Shown piece after piece: positions 8,088 to 16,939 of a stretch of DNA of 64,000 nt. The notes beneath the pieces were generated by a model. It had not been told where the DNA came from. It searched no databases and saw only the letters and a program-made list of their open reading frames with translations. The position numbers were made by a program, and so were the translations under genes. Every line of letters begins with the position of its first letter. The first letter of the stretch is position 1. The stretch is from Litorivita sp040371945 (GTDB lineage Bacteria > Pseudomonadota > Alphaproteobacteria > Rhodobacterales > Rhodobacteraceae): the NCBI RefSeq assembly GCF_040371945.1, contig NZ_BAABWS010000001.1, forward strand, positions 1,054,001 to 1,118,000, written 5' to 3'.

Positions 8088-8273
8088 ATGGAATATGGAC
8101 TTTTCGGACTTCTCGTTCTGATCGCCGATCTTTATGCCATCTATGCAGTTCTGACCTCGGGCGCCTCGGGCGCGGGCAAAATCGTCTGGACCCTCGCGAT
8201 CCTGCTCTTGCCGGTGCTTGGCTTTATCGCATGGCTCGTCGCAGGCCCGCGCGGCTCCCGCGCAGCGGTGTAA
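8088..8273 (+). CDS. Small PLDc_N-type membrane protein
   Basis: The 61-residue protein starts at the ATG at 8088 after ACAAGGAATTTTACC. It has two transmembrane helices: LFGLLVLIADLYAIYAVL at about 4-21 and KIVWTLAILLLPVLGFIAWLVAG at about 29-51. The W-x(7,8)-P-x-x-G-x-I-x-W pattern is that of the phospholipase D N-terminal (PLDc_N) small membrane proteins. This family usually occurs alone as a small stress-associated protein; its function is unknown. A 10-bp hairpin follows. Confidence 0.75.
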   Translation: MEYGLFGLLVLIADLYAIYAVLTSGASGAGKIVWTLAILLLPVLGFIAWLVAGPRGSRAAV

Positions 8274-8311
8274 GAGCGCGCGAAACGCCGCACTGCAATG
8301 GATCAAACGAC

Positions 8312-8337
8312 AGGGGCGCCCCGCTGTGGGCGCCCCT
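8312..8337. terminator. Terminator-like hairpin between convergent genes
   Basis: AGGGGCGCCC (8312-8321) and GGGCGCCCCT (8328-8337) form a 10-bp stem. The T-tract after it is weak (ATTTTG some 15 bases on), so termination is probable rather than certain. Confidence 0.55.
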
Positions 8338-8381
8338 ATCCGTATGTTCGATTTTGTAAATTTTTCGCCGATCCGGCCCGC

Positions 8382-9890
8382 TCAGGTGCCGTAGATCGTG
8401 CCCCAGCGCTCGATCAGCTTTTGCTGCAACCGTTTGGACCGCTTGTTCCACGCCGCCCCGCCTTGCGGGCGCTCGCGGTCCTTGCGGGCGATGCGCGCGC
8501 GCGCCTCCTCGTCGGCGGTAAAGATCACAAAGGCCAGTTCGGTGCCATCGGGCGCGGTCAGATAGCCCGCCAGCGACGAGACGAAATTCAACGTGCCGGT
8601 TTTCGCATGGACCTTGACCGGATGGGCGCGGTTCACCTTGCCATTGTCATGGCGCATCGCAATCGGTTTGAGCATCTGCGGCAATCCGGTGCTCTTATGG
8701 GCCAGCGCCAAGGCGCGCGCCAGATCACCCGCCTGCACATTCGACGCCGCCCCAAGCCCCGAATGATCGACCAACTTCGCCCGCCCCATGCCCATCGATT
8801 GCTGGGCCCAGCGCTGCATCGCCGCGGCCGAGGCGGCAATCGAGACCGCGCGCCCCTCGCGCGCGACGGTGGCCGCCATGCCGCACATTTCTGCGGTCAG
8901 GTTGTTGGAATATTTGAGCATATCGCGCAAAATCTCGCGCAAACCGGCGCTCGCCACCGAGGCGATCACCGTGCCGCGCGGCGCGCCATCCACAACCTTC
9001 GGCGCGGGCAGGCTCACGCCTTTGGATTTGGCCAGCGCCGCAAACACGTCGCCCGCATAGGCTTCGGGTTTGCGCACCGGAAGCCAGCGCGATCCGCCCT
9101 TGCCCAAGGCGGCGCGCGCCACGGTCCATTCGTCGCGCCCGCCCGCGTCCTTATAGGTAAAGAGCGGCGCCTCGCGGTTGACGATCGCCACCCGCGACAT
9201 GGCCACGGCGGGGCGATAGTTTTTCGACCGCGCGTCCATGGCAACGCCGTAGCTGGAGCCAGTGCGCCGCCATTCGAAATGCACACGGTTGAAATTGAGC
9301 GCCAGCCCGCTGATCGAGGGGTTATAACCGACGTGATCGGGCTGGCCGCTGTCGATCACCCGCTGATAGGGCAGCGCGCCGCCATAGACCAAGAACCGCC
9401 CCGTCACGCGGCTCACGCCTGCGGCTTTGAGCTTGCCGGCCAAAGCGGCCAACGCATCGGTGTCCAGCGTCGGATCGCCTCCGCCCATCAGCACCAGATC
9501 GCCGCGCAATTCGCCCCCCGCGACCGGCCCTGTGGCCAAGAGGCGGGTTTGAAAACGGTAATCGGCGCCCAGAGCCTCCAGCGCGTAAAGCGCGGTGATC
9601 GCCTTCATCACGCTGGCAGGCGGCAGGCCCACGGCGCTGTCGCGGCTTTCAAGCACCAATCCGCTTTCCACATGGGCCACCGTATAGGCCACCCGCCCGC
9701 GCAAACCCGAGGCGTTGATCAATTGCTCCGGCGCGCTGATCAGGCGTTTGTGAAACTCCCGCGGGCGCGGTTTGGGGCGCAAGGAGACGCTGGGCGCACC
9801 GGCCCATGCGGCGCTTGGCACTGCTGCCAGCATCGCCGCCCCGCCGCGCAAGAACCCGCGCCGCGACCAGAATGTCATCCCCTCGCTCAT
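8382..9890 (-). CDS. dacB: D-alanyl-D-alanine carboxypeptidase/endopeptidase, PBP4 (S13) family
   Basis: This 502-residue periplasmic enzyme trims or cleaves D-Ala peptide cross-links in peptidoglycan. The three penicillin-binding motifs are present: SVMK (Ser93, Lys96), SNN in YSNNLTAEM at about 326, and KTG in HAKTGTLNF at about 429. The N-terminus carries a twin-arginine-like signal (SRRGFLRGGAAMLAAVPSAAWA), which is unusual but common for PBP4 proteins of this group. The first ATG follows GGAAGGGGC. A second in-frame ATG four codons in (after GAGGGG) is also possible. nadD lies upstream on the same strand after a 250-base GC-rich gap in which I see no gene. Confidence 0.92.
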   Translation of the reverse strand: MSEGMTFWSRRGFLRGGAAMLAAVPSAAWAGAPSVSLRPKPRPREFHKRLISAPEQLINASGLRGRVAYTVAHVESGLVLESRDSAVGLPPASVMKAITALYALEALGADYRFQTRLLATGPVAGGELRGDLVLMGGGDPTLDTDALAALAGKLKAAGVSRVTGRFLVYGGALPYQRVIDSGQPDHVGYNPSISGLALNFNRVHFEWRRTGSSYGVAMDARSKNYRPAVAMSRVAIVNREAPLFTYKDAGGRDEWTVARAALGKGGSRWLPVRKPEAYAGDVFAALAKSKGVSLPAPKVVDGAPRGTVIASVASAGLREILRDMLKYSNNLTAEMCGMAATVAREGRAVSIAASAAAMQRWAQQSMGMGRAKLVDHSGLGAASNVQAGDLARALALAHKSTGLPQMLKPIAMRHDNGKVNRAHPVKVHAKTGTLNFVSSLAGYLTAPDGTELAFVIFTADEEARARIARKDRERPQGGAAWNKRSKRLQQKLIERWGTIYGT

Positions 9891-10137
9891 GCCCCTTCCC
9901 TACTCATATTCGCCCGCGCGTGACAAGCCCGATGCCCTTCGCGCGCGGCTCTGCCGCACTGCGCGCCGCGCTCGGTGCGCCACGCGTCGCGCCGCGCGTC
10001 GGCCCTACGCGTTGCTCGGGCCACCCTGATGCGGCCCCATCAACGGCGCTTGGCGTCAAAATATGGTTAACCGATCCGCAAAGGCCGCCTTGGCCGCCGC
10101 TTTCCCAGCCTGCGAAAGACGCCGGAAGCAAAGCCGC

Positions 10138-10839
10138 CTAGGTCCCCTCCCCCTGCACCACGGTGCCATTTTGCCACCCGCCCTCGGCGCGGATGCGGGT
10201 CGAGGACACATCCTTCATCGCCACATTCACAAAACACCACGCAGGCGCAGCGCAGCGCGCCAGCAGGCGGCTTTGCCGTCCCTTCAGGCGCGCAAAACGA
10301 TAGGTTTTCGCCGCCACCGAGCCGCGCGCCGCCGCCCGATCTCCGGGCCGTGCCAAAACCCCCACCGGCACATGGTCAAAGATCCACCGCCAGTCTTGCC
10401 ATTGGTCGATCTGCGCAAGGTTATCGGCCCCCATGAGCCACACGAACCGCAAATCGGGGCGCAGCGCGCGCAGCGCGGCAAGGGTCTGCGCGGTGTAGCG
10501 CGTGCCGATCTGCGCCTCGATGCCGGTGATGGCGACACGCGGATGCACCATGACCTCGCGCGCCCGCGCGATACGGCTGTCCAATGGCGCGGGGCCGTTT
10601 TTCTTGAGCGGATTTGCGGGGCTGACCAGCCACCAGACCTGATCAAGATCGAAGCGGCGCAGCGCCTCGCGGGTGATATGGGCATGGCCCTCATGGGCCG
10701 GATCGAAGGAGCCGCCCAAAAGCCCGATCACCTGCCCCGATGCGGCCAGAGGCAAAGCCGCGCGCAGGCCTTGCCCGCCCGCGTCTGCATGACGAGGCCC
10801 CGAGGCGGGGCCGCTGCGATCTGTCGGGGGTGGTGCCAT
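10138..10839 (-). CDS. nadD: Nicotinate-nucleotide adenylyltransferase
   Basis: This enzyme converts nicotinate mononucleotide to deamido-NAD in NAD synthesis; the window also holds nadE, the next step. The nucleotidyltransferase signature GGSFDPAHEGHAHITREAL appears at about residues 44-62, with the HxGH-type motif as HEGH. The C-terminus carries the SSTRIRAE motif (ISSTxIR in the family). I chose the ATG ending at 10839, preceded by AAGGACCC, rather than the overlapping TTG three bases upstream. The first 35 or so residues before the nucleotide-binding fold are poorly conserved, so a later start is conceivable. Confidence 0.92.
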   Translation of the reverse strand: MAPPPTDRSGPASGPRHADAGGQGLRAALPLAASGQVIGLLGGSFDPAHEGHAHITREALRRFDLDQVWWLVSPANPLKKNGPAPLDSRIARAREVMVHPRVAITGIEAQIGTRYTAQTLAALRALRPDLRFVWLMGADNLAQIDQWQDWRWIFDHVPVGVLARPGDRAAARGSVAAKTYRFARLKGRQSRLLARCAAPAWCFVNVAMKDVSSTRIRAEGGWQNGTVVQGEGT

Positions 10840-10972
10840 CAAGGGTCCTTTGCGCGAAACGCCACGAATTCATGAACCCGCCTAGCAGTTCAGCGCCGGT
10901 TAATACCTCAAATTTTATACAGGCGCGAGGGCCTATTGCCATCAGTTATTAAGGATATAACGGCATCAAGCC

Positions 10973-12829
10973 TTGGTGAGCGTAACCAGACCTACGGGTG
11001 CCCCCTTGTCCAAGTCCAACTGCACATCTCGGATCATCGACCCAAAGGGGCAACCGGTCGAAGGCGCAGCAAGCCCCTGTTCGATGATGATCGCCCATGC
11101 GCGCGACGGGATGCTTTTGCAAGATCTGAGCGGCCGCATCCTTGCGGTCAATCCGGCCTATGAGGAAATGTTCGGCTATGCCGCGGGCGAATTGATCGGG
11201 CGCCACCCGCTTGAATTTGCCGTGCCCGAAAACCAACGCCCCGATGCCGAAACCCTTGCCGCCTTTCGCTATGACCCGAAGGCGCCCGAATTCAGCGATT
11301 ACGAGATCATCGAGAACCAGCGCGCCGATGGCACAACCTTCTGGAACCAGCTCAGCTTTGGCCTGATCAGCGCCGAAGAGACGGGCGCCGAGCCGATGGT
11401 CGTCGTCTCCTGCCGCGACATCACCACACAGGTGAGCACCGAACACGCGCTGCGCGATGCCAAATCCCAAATCGAATATGGCGCCAACCACGATGATCTG
11501 ACCGGATTGGCCAATCGCAAGCGTTTGCTCGAATACCTCGGCTCCGACATCGTCAGCGCCCTGATGCAGCGCGGCTCGGTCGGGCTGCTGCAAGTCGATT
11601 TGCACAATTTCCGCTCGATCAACGACACATTGGGCCATGCGGCGGGCGATGCGGTTTTGCGCCATATCGCCGGCCATCTGCGCGCCATCGCCAAGGGCGG
11701 CAATCTGGCCTGCCGCACGGGGGGCGATGAATTTGTGCTGGTCTTGCTCAATGTGCCCGCCCCCGAGGCCTTGATGATCGCCGCCAAAACCCTCGCGGGC
11801 CGGATCAGCGAGCCGCTGATCTGGGAAGATCACCCGATCCATATGTCGGTCAACATCGGGGCCAGCATCTCCGCCCCCGAGATCGACGGCGACACGTTGA
11901 TGCAGCAGGCCGAACTGGCGCTTTACCGCGCCAAAGCCGCCGGAACCGAACCGGTGCTGCTCTATTCCGACGAACTGGGCCGCACCCTCGCCGCGCGCCA
12001 ACAGCAGATCGTCGATCTGCGCACCGCGCTCGACGAGAAGCAATTCGTTGTTTACCTGCAACCGCAACTGGACCTGCGCCGCGGCGAGGTGATCGGCTTT
12101 GAGGCCTTGATCCGCTGGAAACATCCCGAACGCGGCATCCTTGCCCCTGGCGCGTTTCTGGCCGCCGCCGAACAGGCCAATATCCTCGCCGATATCGATT
12201 ATGTCTCGATGAACCACTCGCTCGACGCGCTGGCGATGCTGCGCCGTGCGGGTTTTACCGATCTGAAGATGTCGATCAATGTCTCCGGCTCGATCCTTGG
12301 CGATATCAACTATCCCAGCCTGCTCGATTGGGCGATCCAGTCGCGCGATATTCCGGTCGAAAGCGTCTGTGTCGAAATCTTGGAGACCACGATTTTGGAG
12401 AACGGCGATATGGATATTTCCAACGCCGTGGAAAAGCTCTCGGCCATGGGGATCGAAGTGGCGCTGGATGATTTCGGCACCGGCTATGCCGGTCTGGCGC
12501 ATATGGCCAAGCTCAAGGTCGATACGATCAAACTCGACCGCTCGATGATCATGCGGCTGGACCGTGATCCGCGCAACAAAACCATCATCCGCGCCATCAC
12601 CGAACTCTGCGCCGATCTGGGCGTCAATGTCGTCGCCGAAGGGGTCGAAACCCAAGAGCAGCTCGACCTTTTGATGCAAATCGATTGCCCCGTGATCCAA
12701 GGCTACGGCCTCGCGCGGCCCATGCCCTTGGCAGATGTGGAAGGCTGGCTGCGCGATTTCATCGCCTCCGGCAACCGGCTGCAAATGCCCCAGCGCCGCG
12801 AAAGCAAACTTCTGCGCCTCAAACGCTAA
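10973..12829 (+). CDS. PAS-GGDEF-EAL cyclic-di-GMP signalling protein
   Basis: The 618-residue protein makes and/or breaks cyclic di-GMP. Domains in order: PAS (about 45-165; LQDLSGRILAVNPAYEEMFGY), GGDEF (about 170-335; active site TGGDEF) and EAL (about 345-595; FEALIRWKH, NVS, DDFGTGYAGL, IKLDRS, VAEGVET). Key metal and catalytic residues of both enzymatic domains look intact, so it is not obviously degenerate in either activity. The usual RxxD inhibitory site is absent five residues before GGDEF. No membrane segment is seen, so it should be a soluble sensor. The start is uncertain: the TTG at 10973 has only a distant AAGGAT, and a later start just before the PAS domain is possible. Confidence 0.9.
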   Translation: MVSVTRPTGAPLSKSNCTSRIIDPKGQPVEGAASPCSMMIAHARDGMLLQDLSGRILAVNPAYEEMFGYAAGELIGRHPLEFAVPENQRPDAETLAAFRYDPKAPEFSDYEIIENQRADGTTFWNQLSFGLISAEETGAEPMVVVSCRDITTQVSTEHALRDAKSQIEYGANHDDLTGLANRKRLLEYLGSDIVSALMQRGSVGLLQVDLHNFRSINDTLGHAAGDAVLRHIAGHLRAIAKGGNLACRTGGDEFVLVLLNVPAPEALMIAAKTLAGRISEPLIWEDHPIHMSVNIGASISAPEIDGDTLMQQAELALYRAKAAGTEPVLLYSDELGRTLAARQQQIVDLRTALDEKQFVVYLQPQLDLRRGEVIGFEALIRWKHPERGILAPGAFLAAAEQANILADIDYVSMNHSLDALAMLRRAGFTDLKMSINVSGSILGDINYPSLLDWAIQSRDIPVESVCVEILETTILENGDMDISNAVEKLSAMGIEVALDDFGTGYAGLAHMAKLKVDTIKLDRSMIMRLDRDPRNKTIIRAITELCADLGVNVVAEGVETQEQLDLLMQIDCPVIQGYGLARPMPLADVEGWLRDFIASGNRLQMPQRRESKLLRLKR

Positions 12830-13001
12830 AGCGGCCCGCCCGCGGCGCCCTCGCCTGCCCGCCCGCCGCGTTTTGCCCGCCGGTGCCCGATTTTCCCGCC
12901 GTTCAAAGCCGATCACCTGCGCGATCCCGCCTAACACCAATTGCCCTCGCGCGCGCATCGCGATAGACCGCTGCAAACCCTTTTCTCCAAGGAGCGATCT
13001 C

Positions 13002-14657
13002 ATGGCGTCCTATCAATATGTCTATCACATGTCCGGTGTTTCCAAGACCTATCCAGGTGGCAAGAAATGCTTTGAAAACATCCATCTGAACTTCCTGCCG
13101 GGGGTGAAGATCGGCGTTGTCGGCGTCAACGGCGCGGGTAAATCCACGCTTTTGAAAATCATGGCCGGTTGGGACAAGGATTTCCAAGGCGAGGCATGGC
13201 ATGCCGAAGGGGCCAAGGTCGGTTATCTGCCGCAAGAGCCCGAACTTGACCCCAGCCTTGATGTGCGCGGCAATGTGATGCTCGGCGTGGCGGAGAAAAA
13301 GGCCATTTTGGACCGCTATAACGATCTGGCGATGAATTACTCGGACGAGACCGCTGACGAGATGGCCAAGTTGCAAGACGAGATCGACGCCGACAACCTG
13401 TGGGATCTGGACAGTCAAGTGGACGTGTCGATGGAGGCGCTGCGCTGCCCGCCCGATGATGCCGATGTGACCACCCTGTCGGGGGGCGAAAAACGCCGCG
13501 TGGCCCTGTGCAAACTGCTGCTCGAAGCGCCTGACATGCTGCTGCTTGACGAACCGACCAACCACCTCGACGCCGAAACCATCGCATGGCTGCAACAGCA
13601 CCTGATCGATTACAAAGGCACGATTCTGGTCGTCACCCACGACCGTTATTTCCTTGATGACATCACCGGCTGGATTCTCGAACTGGACCGCGGGCGCGGC
13701 ATCCCCTACGAGGGCAATTATTCCGCGTGGCTGGAGCAAAAGGCCAAGCGGCTCGAACAAGAGGCGCGCGAGGACAAGTCCAAGCAAAAGACGCTGGAGC
13801 GCGAATTGGAATGGATGCGCCAATCGCCCAAAGCGCGCCAAGCCAAATCCAAAGCGCGGATCAATTCCTATAACGAACTGGCCAACCAATCGGAGCGCGA
13901 GAAGCTGTCGCGCGCCCAGATCATCATCCCCAACGGCCCGCGCCTTGGCAATAAAGTGATCGAAGTCAAAGGCTTGAAGAAAGCCATGGGCGACAAGCTT
14001 TTGGTCGAGGGTCTGGATTTCTCGCTGCCGCCTGGCGGGATTGTCGGCGTCATCGGACCCAACGGCGCGGGTAAAACCACCCTGTTCCGCATGCTGACGG
14101 GCCAAGAGCAACCCGACGAGGGCACGGTCGAATATGGCGATACGGTCAAGCTGAGCTATGTCGATCAAAGCCGCGACGATCTGGACCCCAATGCCAACGT
14201 CTGGGAGGCCATCGCCGACGGGCTGGACATCATCAAACTGGGCGATGCGGATGTGAACGCGCGCGCCTATTGCTCGGCCTTCAACTTCAAGGGCGGCGAC
14301 CAGCAAAAGAAAGTCTCGCTCCTGTCAGGCGGCGAGCGCAACCGCGTGCATATGGCGCGGCTCTTGCGCGAGGGCGGCAATGTGCTGCTGCTCGATGAGC
14401 CGACCAACGATCTGGACGTCGAAACATTGCGCGCGCTCGAAGACGCATTGGTTGATTTCGCAGGTTGCGCCGTGGTCATCTCGCACGACCGCTTCTTCCT
14501 CGACCGGATTTGCACCCATATCCTCGCCTTCGAGGGCGATGCCCATGTGGAATGGTTCGAAGGCAATTTCGAGGACTATGAAGAAGACAAAAAGCGCCGC
14601 CTTGGCGCCGATGCTCTGGAACCCAAGCGCCTCAAGCACAAGAAGTTCACGCGCTAA
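13002..14657 (+). CDS. ettA: Energy-dependent translational throttle protein EttA (ABC-F)
   Basis: This 551-residue ABC-F ATPase binds the ribosomal E site and gates entry into elongation according to the ATP/ADP ratio. It has two ATP-binding cassettes: Walker A GVNGAGKSTLL then LSGGEKRRVAL, and GPNGAGKTTLF then LSGGERNRVHM, with Walker B LLLDEPTNHLD and LLLDEPTNDLD. Between them is the charged helical linker (about 240-300) typical of the family. There is no transmembrane domain. The ATG at 13002 follows CCAAGGAGCGATCTC, an excellent ribosome site. It is monocistronic, with a terminator at 14742. Confidence 0.95.
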   Translation: MASYQYVYHMSGVSKTYPGGKKCFENIHLNFLPGVKIGVVGVNGAGKSTLLKIMAGWDKDFQGEAWHAEGAKVGYLPQEPELDPSLDVRGNVMLGVAEKKAILDRYNDLAMNYSDETADEMAKLQDEIDADNLWDLDSQVDVSMEALRCPPDDADVTTLSGGEKRRVALCKLLLEAPDMLLLDEPTNHLDAETIAWLQQHLIDYKGTILVVTHDRYFLDDITGWILELDRGRGIPYEGNYSAWLEQKAKRLEQEAREDKSKQKTLERELEWMRQSPKARQAKSKARINSYNELANQSEREKLSRAQIIIPNGPRLGNKVIEVKGLKKAMGDKLLVEGLDFSLPPGGIVGVIGPNGAGKTTLFRMLTGQEQPDEGTVEYGDTVKLSYVDQSRDDLDPNANVWEAIADGLDIIKLGDADVNARAYCSAFNFKGGDQQKKVSLLSGGERNRVHMARLLREGGNVLLLDEPTNDLDVETLRALEDALVDFAGCAVVISHDRFFLDRICTHILAFEGDAHVEWFEGNFEDYEEDKKRRLGADALEPKRLKHKKFTR

Positions 14658-14741
14658 GCCAAGGTCACGCGCCAAGTCGGCAGGCCCTGCGCGCAGCAAA
14701 GCCCCTGCGCGCACAGGCCCGATAAAGACCGATAAAGACCG

Positions 14742-14773
14742 ACGGCCCGCAAGACATGGCGGGCCGTTTTTCT
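14742..14773 (+). terminator. Intrinsic terminator after ettA
   Basis: ACGGCCCGC (14742-14750) and GCGGGCCGT (14759-14767) form a 9-bp stem followed by TTTTTCTTT. A 10-base tandem repeat (GATAAAGACC twice, 14721-14740) precedes it. Confidence 0.9.
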
Positions 14774-14886
14774 TTGGTCGGGCCTGCGGTGCCGCGCCGC
14801 CTTGGCGCGGCTTGGGCCGTGCGCGCCCTTAACTTTTACCGCTGCCCCCTCGACGCGCCGCCTGCGCGCGCAGGTGTCGCTGCGGG

Positions 14887-15327
14887 TTAACTTTCCGTCT
14901 TTTTGCCCTCTGGGGCGGCGCCGTTCGCGCCCTCGCGCTGCGCCTCGCCCCCTGCGCCCGCCGCAGCGCGCCCCGCCTCGCGTTCGGCCAATCGGGCGGC
15001 GTGGACCTCTTCGGCCTGTTTGGCCAGATGCGCGTCGAGCCGCACTTCCTCGGCGATGCGCATTTGCGCCCATGTCGCCAAAAGCCGGTTGATCCGCGCG
15101 TGATAGCCTTTGCCCATGGCGCGGTAGAAACGCGCGACCGAGCGATCCAGATAGAGCGTCACCTTCTCCTTCGGCTCCTCCACATCCAGATCATGTTCGA
15201 GCGTATGCCACGCATCGGGCACCAATTCGCGCAGGGAACTGTCGATCCAGCGGTCGCGCTCCATGCGGATGAGATTGCGCAGCAGGCCCTCGCGGGCGAT
15301 GCGGGCGGTTTTGGTGCGTGGGGTCAT
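14887..15327 (-). CDS. BrnA-type antitoxin homolog without adjacent BrnT
   Basis: I start the 146-residue product at the ATG ending at 15327 (MTPRTKTARIAREG). The core at about 65-95 (KVTLYLDRSVARFYRAMGKGYHARINRLLATW) matches the ribbon-helix-helix-like BrnA domain, whose usual form is VTLRLD...FRAxGKGYQTRIN. BrnA normally neutralises the RNase toxin BrnT and represses its own operon. BrnT is normally encoded just upstream, but here the upstream bases hold no gene before the csp promoter. The C-terminal 45 residues are Ala/Glu/Arg rich and form a long charged extension. It may be an orphan antitoxin turned transcription regulator. Confidence 0.75.
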   Translation of the reverse strand: MTPRTKTARIAREGLLRNLIRMERDRWIDSSLRELVPDAWHTLEHDLDVEEPKEKVTLYLDRSVARFYRAMGKGYHARINRLLATWAQMRIAEEVRLDAHLAKQAEEVHAARLAEREAGRAAAGAGGEAQREGANGAAPEGKKTES

Positions 15328-15584
15328 ATCCTGTGCCTTTCGTGGATCGCGCGGTCTGCGGCGCGGCGAGCGGCGCGATGTTTGGCGCAGTCCGGCGCGC
15401 AAATCGGGCCTGCCCCAAGCGTGCCAAAGCGCCCTTAACACCCGCTTGTCACAGCGCGCGGCGCCACCGACGCAATACCGACGTGATACCGACGCAAAAC
15501 AGACAGCGATTTTTCGCCGGTTTTGCCGCACCGAAATGAATCCTTGCGTTGCGGCGCGCTTGGCCGCATACGGGGCAGGCTTAC

Positions 15585-15698
15585 GACCTCTTTATCGACC
15601 ACTGTCTCCCTTAATACGGCACTCAGTCTTTCGATCCAGACGAGAACGCCACACTGCCGCACTTCCGCGGGCAGGCTTTAATTATGGAGACTACGGAT
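15585..15698 (+). promoter_or_regulatory. Conserved cold-shock leader RNA, copy 1
   Basis: About 90 bases upstream of this csp gene align with the leader of the second csp gene: blocks ACCTC/TATCGACC, TACGGC, CAGT, TCGATC, GACGAG. It ends in a shared hairpin CTGCCGC (15654-15660) / GCGGGCAG (15667-15674). The hairpin stands 24 bases before the ATG. Long structured leaders that alter translation at low temperature are well known for cspA-type genes. Confidence 0.6.
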
Positions 15699-15905
15699 AT
15701 GGCCAACGGCACCGTAAAATGGTTCAACTCTACCAAAGGCTTCGGCTTCATCGCACCGGAAACCGGTGGCAAAGACGTGTTTGTGCACATCTCTGCTGTC
15801 GAGCGTTCGGGTCTGACCGGCCTCAATGACGACCAAAAAGTGACCTTCGACGTCGAAGCAGGCCGTGACGGCCGCGAAAGCGCCGTCAACCTCGCGCTGG
15901 CATAA
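15699..15905 (+). CDS. CspA-family cold-shock protein, copy 1
   Basis: This 68-residue single-domain RNA/DNA chaperone has both nucleic-acid-binding motifs: RNP1 KGFGFIAP and RNP2 VFVHIS. It starts at the ATG at 15699 after GGAGACTACGGAT; an in-frame ATG five codons upstream lies inside the ribosome site and is less likely. It differs from the second copy at 17644 by about ten conservative changes, clearly a paralogous pair. The two genes lie 1.7 kb apart in the same orientation and share leader RNA structure, suggesting common control. A terminator follows 11 bases after the stop. Confidence 0.96.
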   Translation: MANGTVKWFNSTKGFGFIAPETGGKDVFVHISAVERSGLTGLNDDQKVTFDVEAGRDGRESAVNLALA

Positions 15906-15916
15906 GAATCAAAGGC

Positions 15917-15946
15917 AAGGGCACCCTCAGCGGTGCCCTTGTTTTT
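15917..15946 (+). terminator. Intrinsic terminator after csp copy 1
   Basis: AAGGGCACC (15917-15925) and GGTGCCCTT (15932-15940) form a 9-bp stem followed by GTTTTT. Confidence 0.92.
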
Positions 15947-16256
15947 CCCGCGTCCCGCCCAAAACCGGACGCAACGCGCGCCGCTTTGGCCCGCATGTGA
16001 TTCTCCGCCCCGCGCGCAAATCCCCGCGCCAGCGCGAAGAGCCTCGACCCTCCCCCACGTCAACCGCCGCGACCAGTGTATTTTTGCCGCATTTGGGGCA
16101 ATTGCACGCTAATTTTCGCGCAAATTTACCATCTATCCGAGAAACAGTTTGACCTCTTCGCCGGCACTGTTATCTCATGAAACGAGCATATCACCGGTCG
16201 GGCTGTGCGTTATCTGTTTACGCGCCGCGCCGATTATAGTTGTAAAGGATACGACC

Positions 16257-16454
16257 ATGAAAAAAGTTATCGCACTTGCTTTCGCCGCTGGCCTCGCAAC
16301 CACGGCACCTGCAAACGCACAATCGGCGGCCCTCACCGGCTTTGGCGGTCTGGGTGCCGGCGCAACCGTTGGCGCAATCGTCACCGGCGCAATGATCACC
16401 GTCATCGTTGGCCAAGCCATCGCAGACGCAGACTCGGCCACCACAACCGAGTAA
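16257..16454 (+). CDS. Small secreted Gly/Ala-rich protein, unknown function
   Basis: The 65-residue product starts at the ATG at 16257 after AAAGGATACGACC. It has a textbook signal peptide (MKKVIALAFAAGLATTAPANA, cleavage near 21), giving a mature peptide of about 44 residues. The mature part is a Gly/Ala/Thr-rich hydrophobic stretch (GFGGLGAGATVGAIVTGAMITVIVGQAI) with an acidic, Thr-rich tail. The pattern recalls small secreted proteins of the YjbE type, but the similarity is too loose for a name. Its own terminator shows it is an independent transcript. It lies between the paired csp genes. Confidence 0.65.
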   Translation: MKKVIALAFAAGLATTAPANAQSAALTGFGGLGAGATVGAIVTGAMITVIVGQAIADADSATTTE

Positions 16455-16504
16455 TCCAAACGCTCCGCATCTGCGCAGCGAGGATGGAATTTGGCTTCGG
16501 CCCG

Positions 16505-16535
16505 AAAAGCCGGTGATGAAAATCGCCGGCTTTTT
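16505..16535 (+). terminator. Intrinsic terminator after the small secreted protein
   Basis: AAAAGCCGG (16505-16513) pairs with CCGGCTTTTT (16526-16535) around a 12-base loop; the stem itself ends in the T-run. Confidence 0.85.
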
Positions 16536-16627
16536 AACGTTTTAGATATGGCGCCGCCACGGGCGATTTACCACCCGTTAAGACCTTGCCCATAGGTTTG
16601 TTAACGGGGGTTAATTGGAGTGGTGGA

Positions 16628-16867
16628 ATGGCGATCATCTCGATCTTATTCGGCGCGGTGCTCAGCACCGTAACCTTGGGCGTTGCGGGATTTGGCTTTG
16701 GCGCAAGCTGGAACAGCCTTGCGCTGCTGTGGCTTTGCACTGCGGTTTTTGTCCCCGTGCTGATGATCACGGCCCATGCGCTGCGCCCGCCGCAATTGAC
16801 CCGCCGCAAGGGGGACATCGGCGCGCTTTCCGGCGCGCCCACGGGCCAACCCGCGCATGGTCACTGA
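16628..16867 (+). CDS. Small two-helix membrane protein, unknown function
   Basis: The 79-residue product starts at the ATG at 16628, with GGAG eleven bases upstream; a 14-codon in-frame extension has no support. Two membrane helices are visible: MAIISILFGAVLSTVTLGVAGF and SLALLWLCTAVFVPVLMITAHAL. A polar C-terminal tail with RRKGD follows. I recognise no family. Upstream lie several TTAA half-sites (around 16568-16616), but their spacings do not fit the CtrA consensus. Confidence 0.55.
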   Translation: MAIISILFGAVLSTVTLGVAGFGFGASWNSLALLWLCTAVFVPVLMITAHALRPPQLTRRKGDIGALSGAPTGQPAHGH

Positions 16868-16939
16868 CCACCGGTTAGCGAGTGACCACCGGCAGACCGA
16901 AGGCGCGCGAGGCCCAGCCGCCAAGGCAAAGCGCAAAGC

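Noticed and set aside
10063..10875. Plus-strand frame of 270 codons opposite nadD
   Set aside because: nadD on the other strand is certain and this frame shows only complement-type residues with no ribosome site. The 9891-10137 gap itself shows no gene.
16568..16618. TTAA half-sites considered as CtrA binding sites
   Set aside because: The pairs are spaced by six bases or far more, not the seven of the TTAA-N7-TTAA consensus.
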